This document shows positions 45,352 through 54,875 of a stretch of DNA of 64,000 nt, piece after piece; positions within the stretch are counted from its first letter, which is position 1, and each line of letters begins with the position of its first letter. The stretch comes from Ideonella paludis (GTDB lineage Bacteria > Pseudomonadota > Gammaproteobacteria > Burkholderiales > Burkholderiaceae_C): assembly GCF_018069865.1 (NCBI RefSeq), contig NZ_JAGQDG010000006.1, forward strand, positions 248,001-312,000, written 5' to 3'. The notes under the pieces are model-generated. The model was not told the DNA's origin. It searched no databases and saw only the letters and a program-made list of their open reading frames with translations. The translations under genes and the position numbers were made by a program.

Positions 45352-45876
45352 ATGCTCCGAGCCGCTGCCTTCCTCTTGCGCCCTTATCGCGATGACGACG
45401 CCCCCGCCATGAGCGCCGGGGTTCGGGAGTCGGTGCAAACGGTGGGCCGTTGGATGAGCTGGGCCAAGGCCGATTTTTCGGACTACGACGCGCTGTGCTG
45501 GTTTGCGGCCTGCAATGCGGCAAGAGCCGCTGGTGAGGCGCATGAGTTCGGCATCTTCACGCTGGATGGCCAGTTCGTGGGGGGCTGCGGCCTGAACCAA
45601 TTCAATGCCGTCAACAAGTTTTGCAACCTGGGCTATTGGGTGCGCAGCTCGAAACAAGGCATGGGCGCAGCGACCTCGGCGACGCTGGCCCTGCGCGACT
45701 TGGCCCTACAGAACCTCGGTCAGGCGCGTGTGGAGATTGTGGTGGCCGATGGCAATGAGCCCAGCCTGGCCGTGGCGCGGCGGGCGGGTGCGGCTTATGA
45801 GGGCCTGGCTCGCCGTCGACTGCAACTCCATGGGCAGGCGGTCGATGCCCATTTGTTTGCTTTCACTGCTTCTTAA
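45352..45876 (+). CDS. GNAT acetyltransferase, RimJ/RimL-like
   Basis: The 174-residue protein matches the RimJ/RimL/SpeG-type GNAT pattern: [16 protein letters not shown] at the N terminus, the strand [20 protein letters not shown], the acetyl-CoA loop [12 protein letters not shown] and the C-terminal [22 protein letters not shown]. The loop Q-G-M-G differs slightly from the usual R-x-x-G-x-G/A. Substrate unknown. The small lipoprotein gene starts three bases after its stop. Confidence 0.88.
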   Translation: MLRAAAFLLRPYRDDDAPAMSAGVRESVQTVGRWMSWAKADFSDYDALCWFAACNAARAAGEAHEFGIFTLDGQFVGGCGLNQFNAVNKFCNLGYWVRSSKQGMGAATSATLALRDLALQNLGQARVEIVVADGNEPSLAVARRAGAAYEGLARRRLQLHGQAVDAHLFAFTAS

Positions 45877-45879
45877 CTC

Positions 45880-46161
45880 ATGATGAAAAACACCTTGATC
45901 TTGCTGACCCTGAGTGTGGCCCTGTCTGCGTGCCAAGCCTTGGGTGAGGTGGCCTATGACTTGGCGCTCGACGCCCAAGGCGATCAATGCAACTCGACGC
46001 TGAGCTATGACGCGCAACGTGCGTGTAAGGCCAAGGTCGAGACCAGCCGCCAACAGGCCGAGAAGGTGCGCGCTGAAGGGAGCAATGGCGGCCTGGAGAG
46101 GCCCGCGAAAGGCAAGGACTTGTGCTTCATGCGGGCGGGCGAGCGGGTGTGCCCAAACTGA
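45880..46161 (+). CDS. Small lipoprotein, unknown function
   Basis: The 93-residue product begins MMKNTLILLTLSVALSAC with a lipobox (LSAC) and a mature part with Cys residues in DQCNSTLSYDAQRACKAKVE and CFMRAGERVC. The Cys pairs could form disulfides in the periplasm. I recognise no family. It starts three bases after the GNAT stop, so the two are probably co-transcribed, and it is convergent with the transglutaminase gene. Confidence 0.75.
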   Translation: MMKNTLILLTLSVALSACQALGEVAYDLALDAQGDQCNSTLSYDAQRACKAKVETSRQQAEKVRAEGSNGGLERPAKGKDLCFMRAGERVCPN

Positions 46162-46172
46162 GCCTGCTGAGC

Positions 46173-47147
46173 TCAGCCGCAGGCCTCCACATTCACACTC
46201 ACCAAAGGCTCGGCCCTGGCGCCGCCGTTGATCATGCCGCGCAGCGGGGCCACGTCGGCATAGTCGCGGCCCCAGGCCAGGGTCACGTGGTCGGGGCCGA
46301 CGACCAGGTCGTTGGTCGGGTCCAGGGCCACCCAGCCATGCAAGGGGCACCACACCTCGACCCAGGCATGAGAGGCATCGGCGCCCACCAGCTTGGGCAT
46401 GCCCGGCGGCGGCAGGGTCAGCAGGTAGCCACTGACGTAGCGGGCTGACAAGCCCAAGGCGCGCAAGGCGCCCATCATCACGTGGGCTAAGTCTTGGCAC
46501 ACCCCTTGGCCGCCGGCCAGCGCCTCGGGGGCCCGCGTGTAGACCGTCGTGCTGCCAGGCACATAGGCGATGCGCTGGTGCACCAGCTTCATCAGACGCT
46601 GCGCCCCGGCCAACAAGGGCACATCCGGGGTGTTGAAGGCCTCGCGTCCAAACGCTGCCAACGCAGGGCTGAGGGGCACGCAGGGCGAGGCCAGGCTGAA
46701 CTCCACAGCCTCCGAGCGCGTGGCGCCAGCGTGATAACGCAGACCTTCAGCCACTTGCGACCACGCCGGGCTGAGCTGTGGTGACAGACCCGGCACCCAG
46801 CCGACGCCCGCTTCAAAACGGCTGGTGACCCGCAGTTGCTCGTGCCGACGGGAATGGCTGAAAGCCAGCCAGCGGTTGCCAAACACATCCTCATGCAGTT
46901 GGCCCGGCGGCACAGGGCCGCTCTCGCCCACACCCGCTTGCAGCCACTCATCGGGCGCTGGGCTGATGTGCAATTGCCAGCCGCGCACTTGCTGGCGCGG
47001 TGTGCTGCGCGGCAACAGCCAGCCCAGGTGATGACCCAGCTCCACGGGTGGCGCGTAGTCGTAGCGGGTTTCATGCACCACGCTGAGCCAGCGCGCCGGG
47101 GCAAAGCTCAAGGTCTTGGGGCTGAGGCTGCTGCTGCTCGTCATCAT
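46173..47147 (-). CDS. Transglutaminase family protein (ATP-grasp/alpha-E operon)
   Basis: The 324-residue protein has an N-terminal beta-rich region (VVHETRYDYAPPVELGHHLGWLLPR) and a transglutaminase-like core with catalytic triad: Cys in GQGVCQDLAHVMMGALRALG, His in DASHAWVEVW and Asp in GWVALDPTND. It fits the bacterial transglutaminase group linked to alpha-E and ATP-grasp proteins. Its start overlaps the upstream gene's stop (ATGA). The likely role is peptide amide-bond formation or hydrolysis together with the partner genes; this is an inference from context. Confidence 0.92.
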   Translation of the reverse strand: MMTSSSSLSPKTLSFAPARWLSVVHETRYDYAPPVELGHHLGWLLPRSTPRQQVRGWQLHISPAPDEWLQAGVGESGPVPPGQLHEDVFGNRWLAFSHSRRHEQLRVTSRFEAGVGWVPGLSPQLSPAWSQVAEGLRYHAGATRSEAVEFSLASPCVPLSPALAAFGREAFNTPDVPLLAGAQRLMKLVHQRIAYVPGSTTVYTRAPEALAGGQGVCQDLAHVMMGALRALGLSARYVSGYLLTLPPPGMPKLVGADASHAWVEVWCPLHGWVALDPTNDLVVGPDHVTLAWGRDYADVAPLRGMINGGARAEPLVSVNVEACG

Positions 47148-49762
47148 CACTGCTCCGTGCCACCAAAGCTGAACGAGCGCCGCAGCGGGACCTCGGGGCT
47201 GAAGCTCATGCTGACATGGGCAAACAAGCGCTGCGCAATGGCGTCTGACAAGCCGGCCATCTGGGCACTCGCCACGCACAGGGCTTCGCGCAACGCCGCT
47301 ACACCAGCCTGGTCACCCATGCTTTGCGGCAAGACCCAAGTGCTGGGATTGGGCAGGCGCTGAGCCCAGGCCTCGGCCCAGTCGGGGTCGTGCTGGGCCA
47401 GGCGGCGCAGGCGGTTCTTCAGGGTGCTGGCCACCCAGGCCAGCGAGCGCGGGCTGTCGGCGTCGTGTACCAGCAGGTGCAGCAGGGGCAGCATCTCGCG
47501 CCGCCCTTGAAACTGCGCCCTGAAGGTGATGGTGGCATCAAACAACTGCAGCAGCGCGGCGGCGCCTTCATCCAGCTCCGGCAGGCCGTGGGCCAAGCCG
47601 ATGTCCAGCACCTGAGCCAGATAGTCCATGCGCTCGATGTGCCGGCCGACACTGAGCAGGCGCCAGCCATCGTCGCGCATCATGCGGTCGGTCTGGGCGC
47701 CGGTGATGGCCGCCAATTGCATGGCCGAGAAAGTCAAGACGGCCAGAGTGTCCGGCGGGTTGGCGGCCTGCTGCGCCAAGGGGCCCAAGCGCTGGCGGAC
47801 ATTGGCCTCGGCCTCATGGATCAAGGCCCAGTGCTCAGACGCTAAGCGGTCGCGCAAACCTGAGGCACAGGCTTTAAGGCACTGCAGGTTGTAGGCTAGG
47901 CTGACGCTGCCATGAGGGTCGCCCAACTGCTGGCTCAGGCTGCCCACCAAGGCCGGCACCGAGGGCCACGGCGGCGCTTCTTCGTCCACCAAGCCGGCCA
48001 TGCGGGCCATGTGCTCCAGCGCAGCCCACAGCGGGGCGGGTGCGTCGGTGTGAGAGGCCACCATCAAGCGGGCCAGCGCCACTTGGGCATCAGCACGCTC
48101 GGTGTAGCGGCCCAGCCAGAAGAGGTTTTCTGCGGCGCGGCTGGTGACGATGCGCGGCGCCTCGGCCAGGGCGGCCGGGCTCAGCGGCTCGCGCAGCGGT
48201 GGGCGCAAGTCGGCGGGCTCAGGCGTGGCAGGCCCCGCATGGGCCATGGCGGGTTCGCCCACCACCCAGGCGTCAGCACTGGCGCTGCCGCGCTGCATGG
48301 AGAGCCAAGGGTCATCGCCCCCATCGCCTTGAGCGGCAATGCGCACCAGCCCGCCAGGCACAGCCTGCCAGCCGCCTTGGCCGTCAGACAGCACAAACAC
48401 GCGCAGCACGGCGGGGTGCGCTGCCAAATGGCCGCCGCGCCACACCGGTGTCTCAGACGGCCGAACGCGGGCCTGCAAGGTATGGGCGGCCGGGTCAGCG
48501 CTGATGGCCTGCACCCATTCGGCGCGGGCGGCGGGGCTCAGTGCATCGGCCACCCGGGGCGCAAAGCTGTGGGTGGTGCTGCTGGCCGTGAAGGTGGGCG
48601 CCACCACAAAGCCGCTCAAGTCGCCTTTAAAGGTCTGCCAGACGCTGCCCTCGCCGCACCACCAGGCCTCGGAGGCCGGCAGGCTCAGGGTCTCGCCCAG
48701 CAAGCGCTCGGCCACGCCAGGCCAAAAGGCCGCCAAGCCAGGGCTCTCCAGCCAGCCAGCCCCGGGCGCATTGGCCACCACCACCTGGCCGCTGCGCATG
48801 GCCTGCAGCAGGCCGGGCACGCCCAAGGTGGAGTCGGCGCGCAGCTCTAGCGGGTCCAAGAATTCATCGTCCACCCGGCGCAGCACCACATGCACCGGCT
48901 CCAAGCCGTGCAAGGTCTTGAGGAAGACCCGGTTGGCCCGCACGGTCAAGTCGGACCCTTCCACCAAGGTCAGCCCCAGGTGGCGGGCCAAGAAGACCTG
49001 CTCAAAATAGGTTTCGTTATGCCGCCCGGGCGTCAGCAGCACCACGCGGCTGCGCTCGCCCGCCGGGCTCAGGCGCAGCAGACCTTGCATAAAGGCCCGG
49101 TAGGCGCCATCCAGCCGCTGCACACGCAAGGCCTGCAAGCTGCCCGGAAACTGCGGCCCCACGATGGCGCGGTTCTCCAGCAGATAACCCAAGCCTGAGG
49201 GAGCTTGGGTACGCTGGGCCAGCACCCACCATTGACCTTCAGGGCCGCGGGCCAGATCCAGCGCCAACACATGCAGATGAACGTCGCCCAGGGGCCGCAC
49301 ACCATGCAAGGCGCGCAGATATTGAGGGTGGGCCAGCACCAGTTGGGGCGGCAGCAGGCCTTCATTCAGCAGCAGGCGCGGGCCATAAACATCGGCCATG
49401 GCGGCGTTCATCAGCCGGGCGCGCTGCACCGCACCACTGGAAATTTGCGCCCAATCAGTGGGGCTCAGCAGCATGGGCAGCAGCTCCAGCGGCCAGGGGC
49501 GCGTGGCCTCATGGCCATCGCCAAAGACGTTGTAGCTGGCGCCGTCCTCCCGCACGCGGTGACGCACCTGCGCCGCGCGCGCATTCAAGCCTTCAGGCTG
49601 GGCCACGCCGCTGGCCGCAAAAAACTGTTGCCACAGCGGCGCGGTGGTCGCCCCGCCTTGGCACCACTCGCTGTAATGCAGCGGCTGGCCGGGCAGCACC
49701 CAGGGGTGCAGCCAAGCCAGCGCATCTTCAGCAAGGGGTGACAAGGACGATCGCGCGCTCAT
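47147..49762 (-). CDS. Circularly permuted ATP-grasp / alpha-E domain fusion protein
   Basis: The 871-residue protein has a circularly permuted ATP-grasp region (about residues 20-470: PLHYSEWCQGG, VREDGASYNVFGDG, LLTPGRHNETYFEQVFLARHLG, VVLRRVDDEFLDPLELR) fused to an alpha-E domain (about 540-870: SRAAENLFWLGRYTERADAQ, then RLLSVGRHIERMDYLAQVL). It is predicted to be an ATP-dependent amide ligase. The kinase-like lysine and Mg ligands cannot be placed by eye, and the C-terminal part of the ATP-grasp core looks more divergent than in the partner gene. The ATG at 49762 is chosen; a TTG at 49822 overlapping the preceding stop is an alternative. Confidence 0.88.
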   Translation of the reverse strand: MSARSSLSPLAEDALAWLHPWVLPGQPLHYSEWCQGGATTAPLWQQFFAASGVAQPEGLNARAAQVRHRVREDGASYNVFGDGHEATRPWPLELLPMLLSPTDWAQISSGAVQRARLMNAAMADVYGPRLLLNEGLLPPQLVLAHPQYLRALHGVRPLGDVHLHVLALDLARGPEGQWWVLAQRTQAPSGLGYLLENRAIVGPQFPGSLQALRVQRLDGAYRAFMQGLLRLSPAGERSRVVLLTPGRHNETYFEQVFLARHLGLTLVEGSDLTVRANRVFLKTLHGLEPVHVVLRRVDDEFLDPLELRADSTLGVPGLLQAMRSGQVVVANAPGAGWLESPGLAAFWPGVAERLLGETLSLPASEAWWCGEGSVWQTFKGDLSGFVVAPTFTASSTTHSFAPRVADALSPAARAEWVQAISADPAAHTLQARVRPSETPVWRGGHLAAHPAVLRVFVLSDGQGGWQAVPGGLVRIAAQGDGGDDPWLSMQRGSASADAWVVGEPAMAHAGPATPEPADLRPPLREPLSPAALAEAPRIVTSRAAENLFWLGRYTERADAQVALARLMVASHTDAPAPLWAALEHMARMAGLVDEEAPPWPSVPALVGSLSQQLGDPHGSVSLAYNLQCLKACASGLRDRLASEHWALIHEAEANVRQRLGPLAQQAANPPDTLAVLTFSAMQLAAITGAQTDRMMRDDGWRLLSVGRHIERMDYLAQVLDIGLAHGLPELDEGAAALLQLFDATITFRAQFQGRREMLPLLHLLVHDADSPRSLAWVASTLKNRLRRLAQHDPDWAEAWAQRLPNPSTWVLPQSMGDQAGVAALREALCVASAQMAGLSDAIAQRLFAHVSMSFSPEVPLRRSFSFGGTEQ

Positions 49763-49818
49763 GCCCACATCATGCACGCCTTCGGGCCGGGGCTTGGAAG
49801 GCGGCGGTGCAGCGTGGC

Positions 49819-50811
49819 TCAATGGGACACAAGAAAGTCGCGGCTGATGCCCATGCCGAGGTCGGACACCCGGTCCAAGAACTGCGTCAGGTAGGCGTGC
49901 AGGCCAGTGGCCAGGATCTCGTCAATCCGGCTGTAGGCCAGCTCGGCCTGCAAGCGGCCAGCGCGGCGCAAGGTGTCGGTGGACTGGTCGTTGGCCACCA
50001 GCTTGAGGTTTTCCAGCACGCCATTCATGCAAGCCGCCAAGGAGCGCGGCATGTCCGGGCGCAGGATCAGCAGCTCGGCCACTTTCTCCGGCTGAATGAC
50101 GTTGCGGTAGACCTTGCGATAGACCTCGAAGCCAGACACCGAGCGCAGCAGCGAGGACCAGTGATAGAAGTCGTACTCGCTGTCGTCCGTCTCGGGCGCA
50201 GCCTCATCATGCGGCAGCAAGCCGGCCGCCGCCTCTGCAGCATGGAAGTCGCCCTTCAGGGCATGGAACTTCACATCCAGCAGGCGCGCGGTGTTGTCAG
50301 CCCGCTCCAAGAAGGAGCCAATGCGCAGGAAATGGAAGGCCTCGTCCTGCAGCATCGTGCCTACCGTCACGCCGCGCGAGAGGTGCGAGCGGAACTTAAC
50401 CCACTCGAACAAGGCGGAAGGGTCGCGCGTGAGGAGGCCATCAGCCAGCAGGCGGTTGAACTCCAGCCACGTCTGGTTGGTGGTCTCCCAAACCTCGGTG
50501 GTCAAGGTGCCGCGCACAGCGCGGGCATTCTCGCGGGCGGCCTTGAGGCAGCTCAGGATGGACGAGGGGTTGCGCTCGTCGCGCACCATGAACTCGGTGA
50601 CATCGCGCGGGTTGACGGTCTTGTAACGCTGGGCATAAGGGGCCGTCAGCTCAGAGATGCTCAGCACCCCTTGCCAGCCCAGCTCGGCACTTTCAGCCGA
50701 CTGCGGCAGCAGCGAGGTTTGCACATTGACGTCCAACATGCGCGCGGTGTTCTCGGCACGCTCGATGTAGCGCGACATCCAAAACAAATGGTCGGCGGTT
50801 CTTGACAGCAT
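49819..50811 (-). CDS. Alpha-E domain protein (DUF403)
   Basis: The 330-residue helical protein is the stand-alone alpha-E domain: MLSRTADHLFWMSRYIERAENTARMLDV is the family signature, with a second copy of the pattern in FLRIGSFLERADNTARLLDVKFHAL. Its function is unknown; it always travels with ATP-grasp and transglutaminase partners. It follows the ATP-grasp gene by 24 bases in the same operon. Confidence 0.92.
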   Translation of the reverse strand: MLSRTADHLFWMSRYIERAENTARMLDVNVQTSLLPQSAESAELGWQGVLSISELTAPYAQRYKTVNPRDVTEFMVRDERNPSSILSCLKAARENARAVRGTLTTEVWETTNQTWLEFNRLLADGLLTRDPSALFEWVKFRSHLSRGVTVGTMLQDEAFHFLRIGSFLERADNTARLLDVKFHALKGDFHAAEAAAGLLPHDEAAPETDDSEYDFYHWSSLLRSVSGFEVYRKVYRNVIQPEKVAELLILRPDMPRSLAACMNGVLENLKLVANDQSTDTLRRAGRLQAELAYSRIDEILATGLHAYLTQFLDRVSDLGMGISRDFLVSH

Positions 50812-50835
50812 GGTTTTCTCCTTAGGACCGCTCGT

Positions 50836-52269
50836 TCAATCTTCCAACACCCAGGTGTCTTTGGTGCCACCACCTTGGCTGGAGTTGACCACCAGCGAGC
50901 CTTCTTTCAGGGCCACGCGGGTCAAGCCCCCCGGCACCATCTGCACCGTCTTGCCCGAGAGCACAAAGGGCCGCAGGTCGATGTGGCGTGGCGCAATGCC
51001 GGCCTCCACAAAGGTCGGGCAGGTGGACAGCGACAGCGTGGGCTGGGCGATGTAGTTAGACGGATTGGCCAGCAGTTGGGTGCGGAACTCGGCGATCTCC
51101 GCCTTGGTGGCGGCCGGGCCCACCAACATGCCGTAGCCGCCAGCGCCGTGCACTTCCTTCACCACCAACTCGCCCAGGTGATCCAGCACGTACTGCAGGT
51201 CTTTGCTGTCGCGGCACAAGTAGGTGGGCACATTGTTCAAGATGGGCTTCTCGCCCAAATAGAACTCCACCATCTTGGGCACATAGGGGTAGATGGATTT
51301 GTCATCGGCAATGCCGGTGCCCACCGCATTGGCCAGGGTGACGTTGCCCGCCTTGTAGGCGCGCAGCAGGCCCGCACAACCCAGGCGTGAGTCGGGGCGG
51401 AAGACTTCGGGGTCCAAGAAGTCGTCATCTACGCGGCGGTAGATCACATCCACCCGGCGTGGGCCGCGCGTGGTGCGCATGAAGACGAAGTCGTCTTTGA
51501 CGAACAGGTCTTGGCCTTCCACCAACTCCACACCCATTTGCTGCGCCAAGAAGGCGTGTTCAAAGTACGCCGAGTTGTACATGCCGGGGGTCAGCACCAC
51601 CACGGTGGGCTCGTTCACGCCTCCGGGCGACACACTGCGCAGGGTGTCCAACAGCAAGTCGGGATAGTGCGCCACCGGGGCAATGCGGTGCTCGGAGAAC
51701 AGATCGGGGAAGAGCCGCATGGTCATTTTGCGGTTCTCCAGCATGTAGCTCACGCCGCTGGGCACGCGCAGGTTGTCCTCCAGCACGTAGTAGCTGCCGC
51801 TGCCGTCTGGGTTGGCAGCGCGCACGATGTCGATGCCTGCGATCTGCGAGTACACACCACCGGGTACGTCCACGCCCATCATCTGAGGGCGGAACTGCGC
51901 ATTGCGGGTGATCTGCTCTTCCGGGACGATGCCGGCCTTCAGAATTTCTTGGCCGTGATAGATGTCGTGGATGAAGCGGTTCAAGGCTGTGACGCGCTGG
52001 CGCAGGCCTTTCTCCATCTCGCGCCATTCATGGGCGGGGATGATGCGCGGGATCAGGTCAAACGGGATCAGGCGCTCGGTGCCCTCGCCGGCGTCCTTGT
52101 CGCCATACACCGCAAAGGTGATGCCGACGCGGCGGAAGATCAGCTCGGCCTCTTCGCGCCGGGCGCGCATCACATCGCGCTCTTGTCGGCCCAGCCAGCG
52201 GTCGTAGGTGCGGTAGTGGTCGCGAACCGTGGTGCTGGTCGCGTGCATTTCGTCAAAGCTTGGTCTCAT
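50836..52269 (-). CDS. Circularly permuted type 2 ATP-grasp protein
   Basis: The 477-residue protein matches the CP ATP-grasp type 2 family (formerly DUF404/DUF407): FAVYGDKDAGEGTERLIPFDLIPRII, HDIYHGQEILKAG, PSGVSYMLENRKMTMRLFPDLF, VVVLTPGMYNSAYFEHAFLAQ, VDVIYRRVDDDFLDPEVFRPDS and VVKEVHGAGGYGMLVGP with the likely ATP-binding Lys. The family is predicted to make amide bonds to a peptide carrier. AGGAGA lies seven bases before the ATG at 52269. It heads the four-gene operon. Confidence 0.92.
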   Translation of the reverse strand: MRPSFDEMHATSTTVRDHYRTYDRWLGRQERDVMRARREEAELIFRRVGITFAVYGDKDAGEGTERLIPFDLIPRIIPAHEWREMEKGLRQRVTALNRFIHDIYHGQEILKAGIVPEEQITRNAQFRPQMMGVDVPGGVYSQIAGIDIVRAANPDGSGSYYVLEDNLRVPSGVSYMLENRKMTMRLFPDLFSEHRIAPVAHYPDLLLDTLRSVSPGGVNEPTVVVLTPGMYNSAYFEHAFLAQQMGVELVEGQDLFVKDDFVFMRTTRGPRRVDVIYRRVDDDFLDPEVFRPDSRLGCAGLLRAYKAGNVTLANAVGTGIADDKSIYPYVPKMVEFYLGEKPILNNVPTYLCRDSKDLQYVLDHLGELVVKEVHGAGGYGMLVGPAATKAEIAEFRTQLLANPSNYIAQPTLSLSTCPTFVEAGIAPRHIDLRPFVLSGKTVQMVPGGLTRVALKEGSLVVNSSQGGGTKDTWVLED

Positions 52270-52366
52270 AAAGCGGTCTCCTGCCCGATTGACTGTAGCA
52301 ACATCCGAGCCAGTTCCTGCCGAGGGCACACCCTAAAGGTGCATAAGCTTTGCAAACGCCGGTGTG

Positions 52367-54826
52367 TCAGGGCTGCGCCTGCCAATGCCAGTAACGCTGA
52401 CGCACCACCCGAGTGCAAGCCCCACCCTCGGCGCCCCAAACCCAAGCACCACAGTGGTCGCTGCGCACCACAGGGATGCCTGCCTGGGCATAGCGGGCCA
52501 GCACGGCGGGGTGCGGGTGGCCAAAGCGGCTGCGGTAAGCCACCTGGATGATGGCCACGCGCGGCCTCACCGCCTGCAGGAAGGCGGCAGTCGACGAGGT
52601 TTGGCTGCCGTGATGCGGCACGACCAGCACCTCGGCCGGCAAGAGGTGAGCACTGTGGGCCAACAGCAGCGCTTCTTGCTCGGCCTCGATGTCGCCCGTG
52701 AGCAGCGCGCTGCGGCCTTGGGCATCTGTGACCTTCAACACACAGCTCACGGTATTGGGGCGGGCCAGCGGTGCTGGCGGGCCGGGCTGCGGGTGCAGCA
52801 CCTCAAAGCGCACGCCATCCCACAGCCAGTGTTGGCCCGCCTCGCAGGGCAGGTGCCGCGCGGCTTTGCGGCGCAGGCCATGGCTGGGCTCCAGGCTGCT
52901 GCGCATTTGCAGCACCGGCAGGCCTTCCAACACGGCATCAGCCCCGCCCACATGGTCGGTGTCGCGGTGGCTCAAGATCAGCTCATCCAACTGCCGAATA
53001 CCCTGGGCTCTCAAGAGCGGCAAGACGATGCGCTGGCCTGCGTCAGCGTCTCGCGCGAACTTGGGGCCAGTGTCGTGAAGCAGCGCATGGTGCGCCGTTC
53101 GGACCAGCACCGCACTGCCCTGCCCCACGTCCAAGGCCAGCAACTCAAACTGACCGGGTTCGGGTTTGTTCAGGGGCGGCATCAGCAGCGGCAGCATCAG
53201 CAGGCCGGCCAACACACGTCTAGGCCAGTGGCCGGGCCACACCACGCCCAGCGCGCCGATGAGGCCCAGCCCCACCGCCCACCACGGTGCATCGGCCGCC
53301 ACCCAGCCCGCGCCGCCCCATTGCGCCAAGTGCCCTAAGGCCCACAGCAGGGGCGCCACGGCCCAAGCCGCCAGGCACCAAAAGCCCGACCACAGCATGC
53401 CCAGCAAGGCCAGCGGCGTGACCACCAGCGTGACCCAAGGGACGGCGAAGAGATTGGCCACGAAGCCCACCAGAGAGACCTGGTTGAACAAGATCAGCGA
53501 CAAGGGTGCCAAACCCAAAGAAGCGACCCATTGCGTATGCCACGCTTGGGCCATGCTTCGGCGCAGGCGCTGCGCCCAGCCGAGTGGGGGCTCAGGCGAA
53601 GCCTCGGCTTCAGCCAAAGGCGGCGGCTCGGGCGAGGACAGCATCAGCAGGCACACCGCCCCAAACGAGAGCCAGAAGCCGGGTGCCAGCAGCGCCCACG
53701 GGTCGCACATCACCACGCCAACCGCCACCCACAGGGCCAGCAGCCAGCCCGGCCAGTTCACGCCCAGACTTTTGAGGCCCGCCCCCAGCGCCAACATGCC
53801 CACCGTGCGTTGCGCGGGCACGCCCCAGCCGGCCAACAAGGCATAGCCCACCGCCAAGAGCACACCGCCCCAACGCGCGGCCAGCGGTGCAGGCCACCAC
53901 AAGCAAAGCCGGGCACTGCGCCGCCAGCCCCAGCCCACGGCGCGCGAAGCCATCCAGGCGAACAAAGTGATGTGCAGACCGCTGATGCTGATGAGATGCG
54001 CGATACCGGTGCGCCGAAAGACCTCCCACTGCGGGCCTTCAATGGCCGCTTGGTCCCCCACGCTCAGCGCGGCCAGCACGGCAGCGGCTTGGGCATCGGG
54101 CACGGCCAGCAGCACGCGGTCGCGCAAGGCCTGGCGGGCTTGCTCGATGGGCGCGTCCCACAGGCTGGCGGTAGCCAAGAGCCGGGCTGGCAGGGCCGAT
54201 GGCGCGCGCACAGCCCCCACCGCGCCCAATTGCCGCTCGAACAGCCACAACTCGGCATCAAAGCCGCCAGGGTTCATCACGCCATGCGGGCGCTTCAAGC
54301 GCACCGGCAACTGCCAGCGCTCCCCCGCCTGCAGGGCCTCTGGTGGGCCGGCCAGCAGGGCATCCTCTTGCCAGCCGCGCCGCCATGTCAGCCACAAGCG
54401 CTGAGGCACCTGCACCACCGCAGAGGGCGCGGCGAGGTCTTGCGCCTGCTCCACCTCGAACACAAACTGCACGCCGTCGGCGGTGACTTGCGGCATGTCC
54501 ACCACCTTGCCCACCAGCAGCAGCTCTTGGCCTTCCAACTCAGGTTGAAGCACGGCCTGCAAGCGGGCAATGGCGCGGACCTCGGTTTGACCCCAGGCCA
54601 GCAAGGCGGTGCCCACCACCATGCACAGCACCGCCAGGGCTTGTGCACCACCGCTGCGCCAACGGCGCCAGGCCCACAGCGCAACAGCCCACAGCCATGC
54701 GCCCAACAGCATGCCCGCCTGAGCCCACGGCCCAGACCAGCAGCGCGCCTGGGTCAGTTGAGCAAAACAACCACCCAGTGCTGCCAGCGCGACCAGGGAG
54801 AGCACCCATGGCCATCGGATAAGCAT
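52367..54826 (-). CDS. comEC: ComEC/Rec2 family DNA uptake channel protein
   Basis: The 819-residue membrane protein has an N-terminal DUF4131-like part, a central competence domain (GDQAAIEGPQWEVFRRTGIAHLISISGLHITLFA is diagnostic) with many helices, and a C-terminal metallo-beta-lactamase-like domain (LALDVGQGSAVLVRTAHHALLHDTG, SHRDTDHVGGAD, VVPHHGSQTSSTAAFL). It carries incoming single-stranded DNA across the inner membrane during transformation, and the nuclease-like domain keeps its HxDxDH motif. It is divergent from ridA. No other competence gene is in the window. Confidence 0.94.
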   Translation of the reverse strand: MLIRWPWVLSLVALAALGGCFAQLTQARCWSGPWAQAGMLLGAWLWAVALWAWRRWRSGGAQALAVLCMVVGTALLAWGQTEVRAIARLQAVLQPELEGQELLLVGKVVDMPQVTADGVQFVFEVEQAQDLAAPSAVVQVPQRLWLTWRRGWQEDALLAGPPEALQAGERWQLPVRLKRPHGVMNPGGFDAELWLFERQLGAVGAVRAPSALPARLLATASLWDAPIEQARQALRDRVLLAVPDAQAAAVLAALSVGDQAAIEGPQWEVFRRTGIAHLISISGLHITLFAWMASRAVGWGWRRSARLCLWWPAPLAARWGGVLLAVGYALLAGWGVPAQRTVGMLALGAGLKSLGVNWPGWLLALWVAVGVVMCDPWALLAPGFWLSFGAVCLLMLSSPEPPPLAEAEASPEPPLGWAQRLRRSMAQAWHTQWVASLGLAPLSLILFNQVSLVGFVANLFAVPWVTLVVTPLALLGMLWSGFWCLAAWAVAPLLWALGHLAQWGGAGWVAADAPWWAVGLGLIGALGVVWPGHWPRRVLAGLLMLPLLMPPLNKPEPGQFELLALDVGQGSAVLVRTAHHALLHDTGPKFARDADAGQRIVLPLLRAQGIRQLDELILSHRDTDHVGGADAVLEGLPVLQMRSSLEPSHGLRRKAARHLPCEAGQHWLWDGVRFEVLHPQPGPPAPLARPNTVSCVLKVTDAQGRSALLTGDIEAEQEALLLAHSAHLLPAEVLVVPHHGSQTSSTAAFLQAVRPRVAIIQVAYRSRFGHPHPAVLARYAQAGIPVVRSDHCGAWVWGAEGGACTRVVRQRYWHWQAQP

Positions 54827-54875
54827 CCCCCAGTGTAGGATGACCGGCTTTCAGATTTCCCCTTGGAGAAACCCC

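Noticed and set aside
46162-46184. GCCTGC / GCAGGC hairpin between the lipoprotein and transglutaminase genes
   Set aside because: Six-base stem, 11-base loop and no U-tract on either strand; too weak to call a terminator.
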